DNA of 64,000 nucleotides, taken from contig NZ_LQIU01000012.1 in assembly GCF_001499995.1 (NCBI RefSeq), forward strand, positions 124,001-188,000, read 5' to 3'. The stretch comes from Mycobacterium sp. IS-1496. GTDB lineage: Bacteria; Actinomycetota; Actinomycetes; Mycobacteriales; Mycobacteriaceae. Under the pieces are notes generated by a model that was not told the origin of the DNA, searched no databases, and saw only the letters and a program-made list of their open reading frames with translations. This document shows, piece by piece, positions 7,842 to 16,580 of the stretch. Each line of letters begins with the position of its first letter. Position 1 is the stretch's first letter. Both the position numbers and the translations under genes were made by a program.

Positions 7842-8474
7842 TCAGCGGGAACGCTTGCGCGCGGACGGTTTCCGCTTGGGTCCCGAGGTCGGCTCGATCG
7901 AAGCGAGGTAGCCCTCGAAGGCGTCGACCAGCTCCGCGTGTGCCGTCTCGACCCCCACGCCCTTCTCCAGGTTCAGGAACTTCGGCAGACTCGAGATCAA
8001 CAGCTGCAGGGCGGGCAGCGACAGATCGCCCCAGGGCCTGGCGTCCTCGCCGAACCTGGCCACCAGTGCGTCCAACTGCAGCGTGCGCACACTCTCGGTG
8101 ACCGCCGCGATCTCGGTGCGGATCGACTTGCGATGGTTGCCCAGCGCCATGAACTCCGTCATCAACGTTCCGGTGGCCTCGTCCCAGCTGTACTCCCAGA
8201 GCGCCCGCAGCGGATCCTCGACCCGTTTCTGCATCACCTTGTCCAGATACGCCAGGTTGCGTTCGGAGTACCTGCGGATCGCGGCGATGAAGACGTCATC
8301 GAGGGTGGGAAAGTAGTACTGCACCAGGCTCGGCGTCACACCGGCCCGTGCGGCCAGTGCCCGGTAGGTGACGCTGGCGTAGCCGTCTTCGAGCATCATC
8401 TTCTCCACACAGTCGAGCAGCGTGTCCCTGGTCTTGGACGTTTCGGCGCCGACGCGCCGCGACGATGTCGCCAT
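7842..8474 (-). CDS. TetR-family transcriptional regulator, predicted local regulator
   Basis: The 210-residue protein has an N-terminal TetR helix-turn-helix at about residues 14-60 (TRDTLLDCVEKMMLEDGY, YRALAARAGVTPSLVQYYFPTLDDVF) and a ligand domain of usual length, ending in a basic tail (KRKPSARKRSR). It is the only regulator in the left cluster, and operator D lies 26 bases upstream of its ATG. The same dyad recurs before three other promoters in the cluster, so autoregulation and local repression are inferred. The inducer should be the catabolic substrate or an intermediate, possibly a CoA ester. Confidence 0.9.
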   Translation of the reverse strand: MATSSRRVGAETSKTRDTLLDCVEKMMLEDGYASVTYRALAARAGVTPSLVQYYFPTLDDVFIAAIRRYSERNLAYLDKVMQKRVEDPLRALWEYSWDEATGTLMTEFMALGNHRKSIRTEIAAVTESVRTLQLDALVARFGEDARPWGDLSLPALQLLISSLPKFLNLEKGVGVETAHAELVDAFEGYLASIEPTSGPKRKPSARKRSR

Positions 8475-8499
8475 GCCCGTATTTTGTCATCGAATAGCC

Positions 8500-8515
8500 C
8501 TGTACCGGTGTACAG
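8500..8515. promoter_or_regulatory. Operator D, dyad CTGTAC-N4-GTACAG
   Basis: CTGTACCGGTGTACAG has perfect 6-bp arms, extended to 7 bp by the flanking C and G (8499-8516). It sits between the TetR gene and the divergent DNA ligase gene, as expected for autoregulation. The ligase start is 31 bases away, so an effect on that gene is possible but would be incidental. Confidence 0.75.
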
Positions 8516-8546
8516 GCGGGTTGTCTGTCGGCATCCGGGCGTAAGA

Positions 8547-9602
8547 ATGGACATCGTGGACCTGCCCGTGACGCCGCCGCTGGAACCGATGCTCGCCAAG
8601 GCCCAGACCACGGTGCCGGCCGATCCGGGCGTGTGGTCCTACGAGCCGAAGTGGGACGGCTTCCGCGCGCTGGTGTTCCGCGACGGCCCCGACGTCGTGC
8701 TCCTGTCCCGCAGCGGCAAGGATCTCGGCCGGTATTTCCCGGAGGTCCTGGACTCGGTGCGCGACGAACTCGCGCCCCGCTGTGTGCTCGACGGTGAGAT
8801 CGTCGTCCCGCGCGAGATCAACGGGCGCACCCGGCTGGACTGGGAGTCGCTGAGCCAGCGCATCCACCCTGCGGCCTCACGCGTCAAGATGCTGTCCGAA
8901 CAGACGCCCGCGCATTTCATCGGGTTCGACGCGTTGGCCGTCGGGGACAGCTCGCTGTTGAAGGAGCCGTTCCGGAATCGGCGCCACGCTCTCATCGACG
9001 CCGTCGACGAGAAACAGTGGTGCCACGTCACCCGGACCACCGAGGATCCGGGGCTCGGCGGGCGGTGGCTCGAAGAGTTCGAGGGCGCCGGACTCGACGG
9101 CGTGATCGCCAAACGCCTCGACGGGGCCTACCTGCCCGGCAAGCGGGAGATGGTCAAGGTCAAACACGCCCGCGACGCCGATTGCGTGGCCATCGGCTAC
9201 CGCATCCACAAGAGCGGAGAGGGCATCGGCTCGCTGCTGCTCGGCCTGTACACCGACGAGGGTGAGCTCCAGATGGTCGGGGGCGCCGCCTCTTTCACCG
9301 CCAAGGACCGGCTCAAGCTGCTCGCCGAACTCGAACCGCTGCGCGAGGGCGACGAGGTGCGCGAGGGTGATCCGAGCAGGTGGAACTCGGCGGCGGACAA
9401 ACGCTGGATACCGATCCGGCCGGAGCGGGTCGCGGAGGTCGCCTACGACCAGATGGAGGGAAACTCGGTGCAGGGACGACGGTTCCGCCACGCGGTGAAG
9501 TTCCGGCGGTGGCGGCCGGACCGGGATCCGACGAGTTGTACTTTCGACCAACTGGAGGTCCCGCTCACCTTCGACCTGTACGACGTGCTGGAGAAGGCCT
9601 GA
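8547..9602 (+). CDS. ligC: ATP-dependent DNA ligase, LigC type
   Basis: The 351-residue enzyme has a nucleotidyltransferase domain with motif I EPKWDGF (adenylated Lys35), LDGEIV (motif III) and the C-terminal motif V MVKVKHARDADC, followed by an OB-fold domain. The length fits mycobacterial LigC (about 358 residues) and is far shorter than LigB or the LigD fusion. It seals nicks with ATP; LigC enzymes are proposed backups in end joining and base excision repair. The ATG at 8547 is used. The stop overlaps the start of the polymerase gene (TGATG), showing translational coupling to a functional partner. Confidence 0.92.
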   Translation: MDIVDLPVTPPLEPMLAKAQTTVPADPGVWSYEPKWDGFRALVFRDGPDVVLLSRSGKDLGRYFPEVLDSVRDELAPRCVLDGEIVVPREINGRTRLDWESLSQRIHPAASRVKMLSEQTPAHFIGFDALAVGDSSLLKEPFRNRRHALIDAVDEKQWCHVTRTTEDPGLGGRWLEEFEGAGLDGVIAKRLDGAYLPGKREMVKVKHARDADCVAIGYRIHKSGEGIGSLLLGLYTDEGELQMVGGAASFTAKDRLKLLAELEPLREGDEVREGDPSRWNSAADKRWIPIRPERVAEVAYDQMEGNSVQGRRFRHAVKFRRWRPDRDPTSCTFDQLEVPLTFDLYDVLEKA

Positions 9603-10645
9603 TGGCCACGCCCGCAGAAGAGATCGACGTCGACGGCGTCAGGGTTCGGCTGACGAATCCGGACAAGGTGTACTTCCCGAAGCTCGGCTCGGCCGGCACC
9701 AAACGGAAGTTGGTGGAGTACTACCTGTCGGTCGGCGATCGGATGGTGTCGCTGCTGCGCGACCGGCCGGTCCACCTGCAGCGGTTCCCCGACGGCATCG
9801 ACGGGGAGGAGATCTACCAGAAGCGGGTGCCGCAGAAGCACCCCGACTATCTGCAGACCTGTCAGGTGACGTTCCCGTCCGGCCGTACCGCCGACGCGCT
9901 CAAGATCACCCACCCGTCGGCGATCGCGTGGGCGGCTCAGATGGGCACGATCACGCTGCACCCGTGGCAGGTGCGCTGTCCCGACGTCGAACACCCCGAC
10001 GAACTGCGCATCGACCTCGACCCCCAGCCGGGCACCGGTTTCCGGGAGGCGAGCGTGATCGCGGTCGACGTTCTCAAACCGCTGCTGGACGAACTCGGGC
10101 TGGTCGGCTATCCGAAGACCTCGGGTGGTCGCGGATTCCATGTGTTCCTGCGGATCAAGACCGACTGGGACTTCATTGCGGTGCGCCGTGCCGGGATCGC
10201 GCTGGCTCGGGAGGTCGAGCGGCGTGCGCCCGACGCCGTCACCACCTCGTGGTGGAAGGAGGAGCGCGGACAGCGGCTGTTCATCGACTACAACCAGAAC
10301 GCCCGCGACCGCACCTTCGCCTCGGCCTATTCGGCGCGCAAGACGCCGATCGCGACCGTGTCGACACCGCTGACCTGGGCCGAACTGGCCGATGCGGATC
10401 CCGACGACTACACGATCACGACGGTGCCCGACCTCGTCGCCGGCCGGCCCGATCCCTGGGCGGCCATCGAGGAGGACGCCCAGTCGATCGACAAGCTGCT
10501 GGAGATGGTCGCGGCCGACGAGGAGCGCGGCCTCGGCGACCTGCCGTACCCGCCGAACTACCCCAAGATGCCGGGTGAGCCGCCCCGGGTGCAGCCGAGC
10601 AAGAAGGTCGCCGCCCACTGGGACGACGAGGGCAACCGGAAGTAG
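9602..10645 (+). CDS. LigD-like polymerase domain protein (PolD/Prim-PolC type)
   Basis: The 347-residue protein matches the archaeo-eukaryotic primase-type polymerase domain found in LigD but without ligase or nuclease modules. The catalytic pair is Asp138 and Asp140 in RIDLDPQPG; the SGGRGFH nucleotide-binding loop is near residues 174-180, and a TSWWKEERGQRLFIDYNQN segment carries the third acid. It adds nucleotides, preferentially ribonucleotides in relatives, at gaps and double-strand ends. Its overlap with ligC points to a gap-filling/sealing pair, as in the M. smegmatis PolD1-LigC1 arrangement. Confidence 0.92.
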   Translation: MATPAEEIDVDGVRVRLTNPDKVYFPKLGSAGTKRKLVEYYLSVGDRMVSLLRDRPVHLQRFPDGIDGEEIYQKRVPQKHPDYLQTCQVTFPSGRTADALKITHPSAIAWAAQMGTITLHPWQVRCPDVEHPDELRIDLDPQPGTGFREASVIAVDVLKPLLDELGLVGYPKTSGGRGFHVFLRIKTDWDFIAVRRAGIALAREVERRAPDAVTTSWWKEERGQRLFIDYNQNARDRTFASAYSARKTPIATVSTPLTWAELADADPDDYTITTVPDLVAGRPDPWAAIEEDAQSIDKLLEMVAADEERGLGDLPYPPNYPKMPGEPPRVQPSKKVAAHWDDEGNRK

Positions 10646-10648
10646 AGC

Positions 10649-10675
10649 GGCCCGCCACCATGGAGGTGGCGGGCC
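10649..10675. terminator. Hairpin terminator after the polymerase gene
   Basis: GGCCCGCCACC and GGTGGCGGGCC form an 11-bp perfect stem with the loop ATGGA, three bases beyond the stop codon at 10645. There is no U tract, which is common for mycobacterial intrinsic terminators. It lies between two converging genes and could serve both. Confidence 0.7.
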
Positions 10676-10693
10676 GACCCGTACCGCTCAGTG

Positions 10694-10975
10694 CTACGCG
10701 CGCGGCGGCGTCCCGTAACCGGGAGTGCCCGGTGCCGGAGTGGTGGCGACGTGGCGGTCCTTCTTCGGCTTGAGGCCGAGCAGGCCCAGCAGACCCAGCA
10801 GGCCCGCGAGACCCCACAGACCGGTGTTGTCGCCGTCCTCCTGCTCGTCGGCCTGCGCCACGACGCTGGTCGTCGGGCCCTGGACGGGGGCGTACTCGGC
10901 CGTGGCGTTGGCCACGCCGGCCCCGCCGAACAACAGCGCACCGGTGGCGGCGGCGACAGCAACGATTTCACGCAT
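10694..10975 (-). CDS. Small secreted/membrane WGxxGxxG-type protein
   Basis: This 93-residue protein has a signal peptide (MREIVAVAAATGALLFGGAGVANA, cleavage near residue 24), a short acidic spacer (QADEQEDGD), then a hydrophobic segment NTGLWGLAGLLGLLGLLGL followed at once by KPKKDRH. That is the WGxxGxxG pattern with a basic stop-transfer, found in small actinobacterial surface proteins of unknown role. The C-terminal tail is Pro/Thr-rich. It is preceded by a 5' region with two hairpins. Confidence 0.8.
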   Translation of the reverse strand: MREIVAVAAATGALLFGGAGVANATAEYAPVQGPTTSVVAQADEQEDGDNTGLWGLAGLLGLLGLLGLKPKKDRHVATTPAPGTPGYGTPPRA

Positions 10976-11090
10976 GGATACTCCAGACTTCGTGGCCCGT
11001 TCCGGGCCTGTGGACGATCGGGACCATGGGCTTCAGTCCACGCACGGCAGGGAGCGACTCATGCTCCCCCCGGTCGCAAGCGATCAATAC
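10976..11090 (-). promoter_or_regulatory. Structured 5' leader of the small WGxxGxxG protein gene
   Basis: On the minus strand a TATTGA -10-like box (complement of 11083-11088) precedes about 100 bases of untranslated leader. The leader has two short stems: GGGAGC/GCTCCC (11050-11055 with 11063-11068) and GGCCCG/CGGGCC (10994-10999 with 11003-11008). I see no match to a known riboswitch class. Promoter placement is tentative. Confidence 0.35.
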
Positions 11091-11174
11091 CCCAGCGGAA
11101 TGTCACCAAACGTTAATCCTCGAATCAGGGTCGCCGCGTAGAATGCCGAGCTGCTTCACCTGGGCGTCGAATGC

Positions 11175-12242
11175 TCACCGAGCGGGCACCACACCGCGCG
11201 CTTGCGGCAGCGGCAGATCGGTGTAGGTCGCGATGCCCGGTTCGGCGGCCACCACCGCCGGGATCGCGTGGATCGGTGGCATCGCCGTCATGATGTGGCC
11301 GAGCACGAAGAAGTCCTCGATCGTCTTGGCGTTCTCGATCATGTCCTGCGGCGGCAGGAAACCGACCTGCATGTTGACCGTGGGTCGGCCCTCGATCGTG
11401 ATCTTCCAGCCGTCGCCGTCGAGCTGCCAGTCGGGTTCGAGCGTCGTGCCCTTCTTCCACCGCACGTTGATGTCGATGACGGTCCTGCCGCCGACGATGC
11501 CCTGCCAGCTGGCGTAGACCCCCGCGACGTGACCGGCCGGGATGGTCCACGAGGCCATCACCAGATCCTCTGTGGTCTGGGCGTATTCGGGCACGCATCT
11601 GATCTCGTCGAGCTCGACGCCGAGGGAATCGGCGACCAGCTGCACCGCCTCGGCGAACACCGCGGTGCCGTTCGCGGCCATCGGTTCGAGGTTCGGATCG
11701 TCGATAGCGGTGCCGAAGCCCGTCGGACGTTCGGTGTCGGGCGAGTCGTAGAGCGTGGTGTCGGCGGACTCGGCGATGGTGATCTTGTCGACGCGGTCGC
11801 AGGCCGTCGCCGCCACGATCGCGAGTAGTTCGGCGAACCCCGGGCTGACCCCGGAGCCGAACAGCGTGGCACCTCCGCGCCGGCACGCCTCGACCAGTCG
11901 GTCACGGTCCGCGCCGAGGTTGCGGCCGGTGATGAACGACGCGCTCGCCACCACGTTCACCCCGGCTTCGAGGATGCGCACCAGTTCGTCGACGTCGATC
12001 CACATCGGGTTGTACACCACGACATCGGGTTTCAGCGCGAGCAGGGCGTCGACATCGCCGGTCGCGGTGACCCCGAGCGGGTCGATGCCCGCCAGTTCGC
12101 CGACGTCGCGGCCCGCCTTGTCCGGCGACCAGGCGTAACAGCCGACCAGTTCGAGGTTCGGGTTGGCGGCGATCGCCGCCACGGAGCTCTTTCCGACATT
12201 GCCGGTCGTCCACTGGACGACCCGATACGAAGTGTTGGGCAC
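11175..12242 (-). CDS. NAD(P)H-dependent amine dehydrogenase-like protein (DapB-like N-terminal domain)
   Basis: The 355-residue protein begins YRVVQWTTGNVGKSSVAAI, a dihydrodipicolinate-reductase-type Rossmann segment with GxxG, and continues with VVVYNPMWIDVDELVRILEAGVNVVASASF and GSGVSPGFAELL. This is the architecture of 2,4-diaminopentanoate dehydrogenase and the many mycobacterial paralogues called amine dehydrogenase-like. The substrate of the mycobacterial group is not established. It is divergent from a TetR gene 88 bases away, which probably regulates it. Confidence 0.85.
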   Translation of the reverse strand: MPNTSYRVVQWTTGNVGKSSVAAIAANPNLELVGCYAWSPDKAGRDVGELAGIDPLGVTATGDVDALLALKPDVVVYNPMWIDVDELVRILEAGVNVVASASFITGRNLGADRDRLVEACRRGGATLFGSGVSPGFAELLAIVAATACDRVDKITIAESADTTLYDSPDTERPTGFGTAIDDPNLEPMAANGTAVFAEAVQLVADSLGVELDEIRCVPEYAQTTEDLVMASWTIPAGHVAGVYASWQGIVGGRTVIDINVRWKKGTTLEPDWQLDGDGWKITIEGRPTVNMQVGFLPPQDMIENAKTIEDFFVLGHIMTAMPPIHAIPAVVAAEPGIATYTDLPLPQARGVVPAR

Positions 12243-12330
12243 TCGCTCAGGTTAGGACGGTGTCCGTGGCTTTTTTCCCGTTCGGCGAAAATTCATATCC
12301 CGCTGCGTAGGCTGCCCTTGTGGAGCTGAC

Positions 12331-12984
12331 GTGAGCGCGCCGGAACCGCGCCGCGCCCGGGGCAGGCCCGCCCGCATCAGTCGGGAGCAGATCGTCGCCG
12401 CTGCGCGCCGGGCGACCGGACCCGAACTCACCATGCAGGCCGTGGCCGACCAACTCGGTGTCAGCCGCAAGGCCCTGCACTACTACGTGGGCAACCGGCA
12501 GGGTCTGCTGACGCTCGTCGTCCTCGACCGGTTCGAACACGAACTGAACCGTGTGCACCTGCCCGACGACGGGGACTGGCGTGTGGTGCTGCGCGCCTAC
12601 GCCCACGCCTACCGAGACGGCATGGTCCAGGTGGGCGTCGCGGTCGACCACACGCCTTTCCGAGGGGTGGGTGCGGTCGCAGTGCTCGCGCTCGCCGAAC
12701 GGGTCCTCGCCGCGCTGCTGGCCGCCGGGTTCGGTGTCGACGACGCGCGCCGCGGCGTCACCGCGGTGGCGAACATCGCGCAGTCCGCCGCGCAGAACGC
12801 CCTGAGCACGTCGATGCGGGACGTGCACCAGGCCGAGACCCGGGCGGCGCTCGCAGGCGTCCCCGAAGCCGACTACCCGGCGCTGCGCCGGGTGCTCGAG
12901 GCGGCCTCCGGGCCGGACGACGGCCAGTTCGAGTTCGAACTCGACCTCGCGATCGCCGGGCTGGAGAGACTGTTGCGGCGGTGA
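12331..12984 (+). CDS. TetR-family transcriptional regulator
   Basis: The 217-residue protein has an Arg/Pro-rich N terminus (PEPRRARGRPARISREQIVAAARR), then a TetR HTH in which AVADQLGVSRKALHYYVGNRQGLL is the recognition region (about residues 38-62). The C-terminal half is a helical ligand domain of the TetR_C type. It faces away from the amine-dehydrogenase-like gene, a common regulator-target arrangement. No clear dyad was found in the 88-base gap, so the target assignment rests on position only. GTG 12331 is the start. Confidence 0.88.
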   Translation: MSAPEPRRARGRPARISREQIVAAARRATGPELTMQAVADQLGVSRKALHYYVGNRQGLLTLVVLDRFEHELNRVHLPDDGDWRVVLRAYAHAYRDGMVQVGVAVDHTPFRGVGAVAVLALAERVLAALLAAGFGVDDARRGVTAVANIAQSAAQNALSTSMRDVHQAETRAALAGVPEADYPALRRVLEAASGPDDGQFEFELDLAIAGLERLLRR

Positions 12985-12987
12985 GGC

Positions 12988-14013
12988 TCAGGGCCCGGGA
13001 GCGAGCGTCGCCTTCGCCGTACGCTCCTGGCCGAACTGGTCGATCCACGTCACGTCCACGACGTCACCCGGGTAGAACCGGTCCAGCGTGTAGGTCAGCG
13101 CGGTGGCCGACGGGAGGCGCACGCCGTTGATCGCGATCAGCACGTCGCGGTCCACCAGGCCGGCCGCTTCGGCGGGACCACCGCGCAGCACTTCCTGGAT
13201 CAGCACGCCGGGCACGTCGCTCGGTGCGGTCCGGACACCGACGCCGAGCAGCGCGGGCGGTCCGATGTGGACGGTGTCCGAGGGAATCCGCGACCGGATC
13301 TGGTTGGCGACGCCGATCGCCTCGTTGATCGGAATCGCGAAGCCCTTACCCCCGGGGCCCATCCGGAAGTTCACCGACGCCGCGGTGGTGATGCCGACGA
13401 CCTGGCCTGCGCTGTTGACGACCGGCCCGCCCGAGTCGCCGGCGCGCACGGGCGCGGCGAACTCGATCAAACCGGTGAGTTCGTCGGAGCTGCCGGTCAG
13501 GGAGTCCTCGGCCTGAACCGTGCGCCCGAAGGCGGTGACACTGCCGACCTCGCGGGTCAACGGCGCGGCGGAGCCCTGCGCGTTGCCGAGCGCCACCACG
13601 GGCTCACCGGCGGCGAGCGCCGCGGAGTCACCGATGGGCGCGACCGGCAGACCGCCCGCACCGAGCAGTTGGATCACCGCGATGTCGCGGCCCCGGTCGT
13701 ATCCGACGAGGTCGGCCGGGTACGACCGGCCTGCGACGGTGACGTTGACCCGGTCGGCGCCCTGGACGACGTGGAAGTTCGTCAGCACCTGGCCGCCCGG
13801 ATCGAGCACGATGCCGGTCCCGGTGCCGATGGCGCTCTGATAGTCGATCTCGGTGTCGATCCGCGCCACCGCGGGCTCGACCGAAGCCGCCGCCGCGACC
13901 GGGTCGGCGGGTGCGGCGCTCGAGGTGGCCGGGGCGAACGGGCCGATCAAGGTGAGCAGCGCGGCCAACACGACCGAGAGCACGGACACCCAACGGGAAC
14001 GAAGCATGCCCAT
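12988..14013 (-). CDS. Secreted S1C serine protease with PDZ domain (Mtb32A/PepA-like)
   Basis: The 341-residue protein has a signal peptide to about residue 34, a trypsin-like domain with His81 (TNFHVV), Asp110 (GRDIAV) and Ser194 (GDSGGP), then a PDZ domain from about residue 255 (LLGVGVRTAPSDVPGVLIQEVLRGGPAEAAGL). Phrases such as GTGTGIVLDPGGQVLTN and DSLTGSSDELTGLI closely resemble the secreted M. tuberculosis PepA/Mtb32A antigen. It should act outside the membrane in protein quality control or processing. It converges with the TetR gene three bases away. Confidence 0.9.
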   Translation of the reverse strand: MGMLRSRWVSVLSVVLAALLTLIGPFAPATSSAAPADPVAAAASVEPAVARIDTEIDYQSAIGTGTGIVLDPGGQVLTNFHVVQGADRVNVTVAGRSYPADLVGYDRGRDIAVIQLLGAGGLPVAPIGDSAALAAGEPVVALGNAQGSAAPLTREVGSVTAFGRTVQAEDSLTGSSDELTGLIEFAAPVRAGDSGGPVVNSAGQVVGITTAASVNFRMGPGGKGFAIPINEAIGVANQIRSRIPSDTVHIGPPALLGVGVRTAPSDVPGVLIQEVLRGGPAEAAGLVDRDVLIAINGVRLPSATALTYTLDRFYPGDVVDVTWIDQFGQERTAKATLAPGP

Positions 14014-14102
14014 GAATTGCCCTTCGACGAGGTTTTGTAACTCGGGTTCTGCTCACATTCTTGGTGATCAGACCGCGACGTGTCGACGAACGGGCGCTGA
14101 CC

Positions 14103-14912
14103 TCAGTCTTCGACGGCGATTCCGCCGCGCAGACGGCGGCGGCGGCGCGCAGAATCGCCCTTGCCGGACGGCCGCCGGTTGCGCAACCCACCGCTGGAGG
14201 GGGCAGCGTCGTCGCCGGCCTCTTCGGTCACGCCAGCCTCGGCTGTCCCGTCGGCCTCATCGGCCTCTCTGGCCTCGACGACCGGTTCGTCGGATTCCGA
14301 GCGCTCGGCTTCCTCGGTGGCGTCGTCGTCCGTCGTGTCGACGGTCTCGGTCTCGTCGGTCGCCTCGGAGTCCGCGGCGACGTCCGTGTCCTCGGCGACG
14401 TCGGCGTCCTCGGCAGTGGTCCCCTGCGCGGCCTTGCGGCGGCCTCGACGGGTCTGCGATGTGGGCTTGAGCGGTTTCGGCGGGGGCGGCGGCATCTCGG
14501 CGACGAACGCCAGATAGAACGCGAAGATGCCGAGCAGCGCGATCGCGGCGGCCGCGCCGTAGATCCCGAACAGCCAGGGTCCCGCGGAATCGAGGTCCAG
14601 CCAGATCTCACTGATCGCGGCGCCCAGGATCAGGGCACCGGCCAGCACATGCAGCGCGATCGACGCGGTGCGCAGGCGCAACGCCAACCGCGGGGTGCCG
14701 AATTCGGGGCGGCGGGTGCGCAGCAGCGTGAACACCACGGGCAGCGCAGCCAGGCCGATCAGGGCCGCCGTGACGATCCGCAGCACCGTGCCCAGCGTGT
14801 GCGACGTCGTACCCATGAGCTCGAACCATCGGGGCAGGACGAAGAAGAAATAGAGGACAGCAGCGATGACGGAGAACGATGCGTGCCAGATGACCGCGAC
14901 CGAGCGCCGCAT
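14103..14912 (-). CDS. lucA: Conserved membrane protein, LucA (Rv3723)-like
   Basis: The 269-residue protein has four predicted membrane helices in its first 135 residues (starting at WHASFSVIAAVLYFFFVLP, RIVTAALIGLAALPVVF, ASIALHVLAGALILGAAI and GIYGAAAAIALLGIFAFYLAFV), then a long cytoplasmic tail that is Pro-rich and then highly acidic (many Asp/Glu/Thr), ending in a basic RRRRRLRGG patch. The position next to tRNA-Ser, SRP RNA and the aminotransferase matches Rv3723, LucA, which stabilises Mce fatty-acid and cholesterol importers. ATG 14912 is chosen; the upstream frame runs into the tRNA. The orthology call rests on synteny. Confidence 0.75.
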   Translation of the reverse strand: MRRSVAVIWHASFSVIAAVLYFFFVLPRWFELMGTTSHTLGTVLRIVTAALIGLAALPVVFTLLRTRRPEFGTPRLALRLRTASIALHVLAGALILGAAISEIWLDLDSAGPWLFGIYGAAAAIALLGIFAFYLAFVAEMPPPPPKPLKPTSQTRRGRRKAAQGTTAEDADVAEDTDVAADSEATDETETVDTTDDDATEEAERSESDEPVVEAREADEADGTAEAGVTEEAGDDAAPSSGGLRNRRPSGKGDSARRRRRLRGGIAVED

Positions 14913-14985
14913 ACTCCTCCTCGAGATTGGTGGGCCGGCGGTGCGAACAGGACCTCGGATCGCTGATCGCACCCCGGACCGAGTG

Positions 14986-15071
14986 CGGAGGATGCGGGAT
15001 TTGAACCCGCGAGGGCTGTTAACCCAACCCGCGTTCCAGGCGAGCGCCATAGGCCACTAGGCGAATCCTCC
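14986..15071 (-). tRNA. tRNA-Ser(GGA)
   Basis: Read on the minus strand, GGAGGAT at the 5' end pairs with ATCCTCC at the 3' end, followed by discriminator G. The anticodon loop CTGGAAC closes on a 5-bp stem (CTCGC/GCGGG) and gives anticodon GGA, reading UCC. A long variable arm and GGTTCAAATCC T-arm are present. Length 86; CCA is not encoded. A -10 TACCAT (complement of 15079-15084) puts transcription start at or next to the mature 5' end. Confidence 0.95.
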
Positions 15072-15085
15072 GCGGGCCATGGTAG

Positions 15086-16546
<1,461 letters not shown>

Positions 16547-16580
16547 CCGTCCGTCGTAGTCCGTCGGTAGCCTGCTGACC

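Noticed and set aside
10976-11090. Riboswitch upstream of the small WGxxGxxG gene
   Set aside because: I compared it by eye with c-di-AMP, SAM and cobalamin classes and found no conserved core; only simple hairpins remain.
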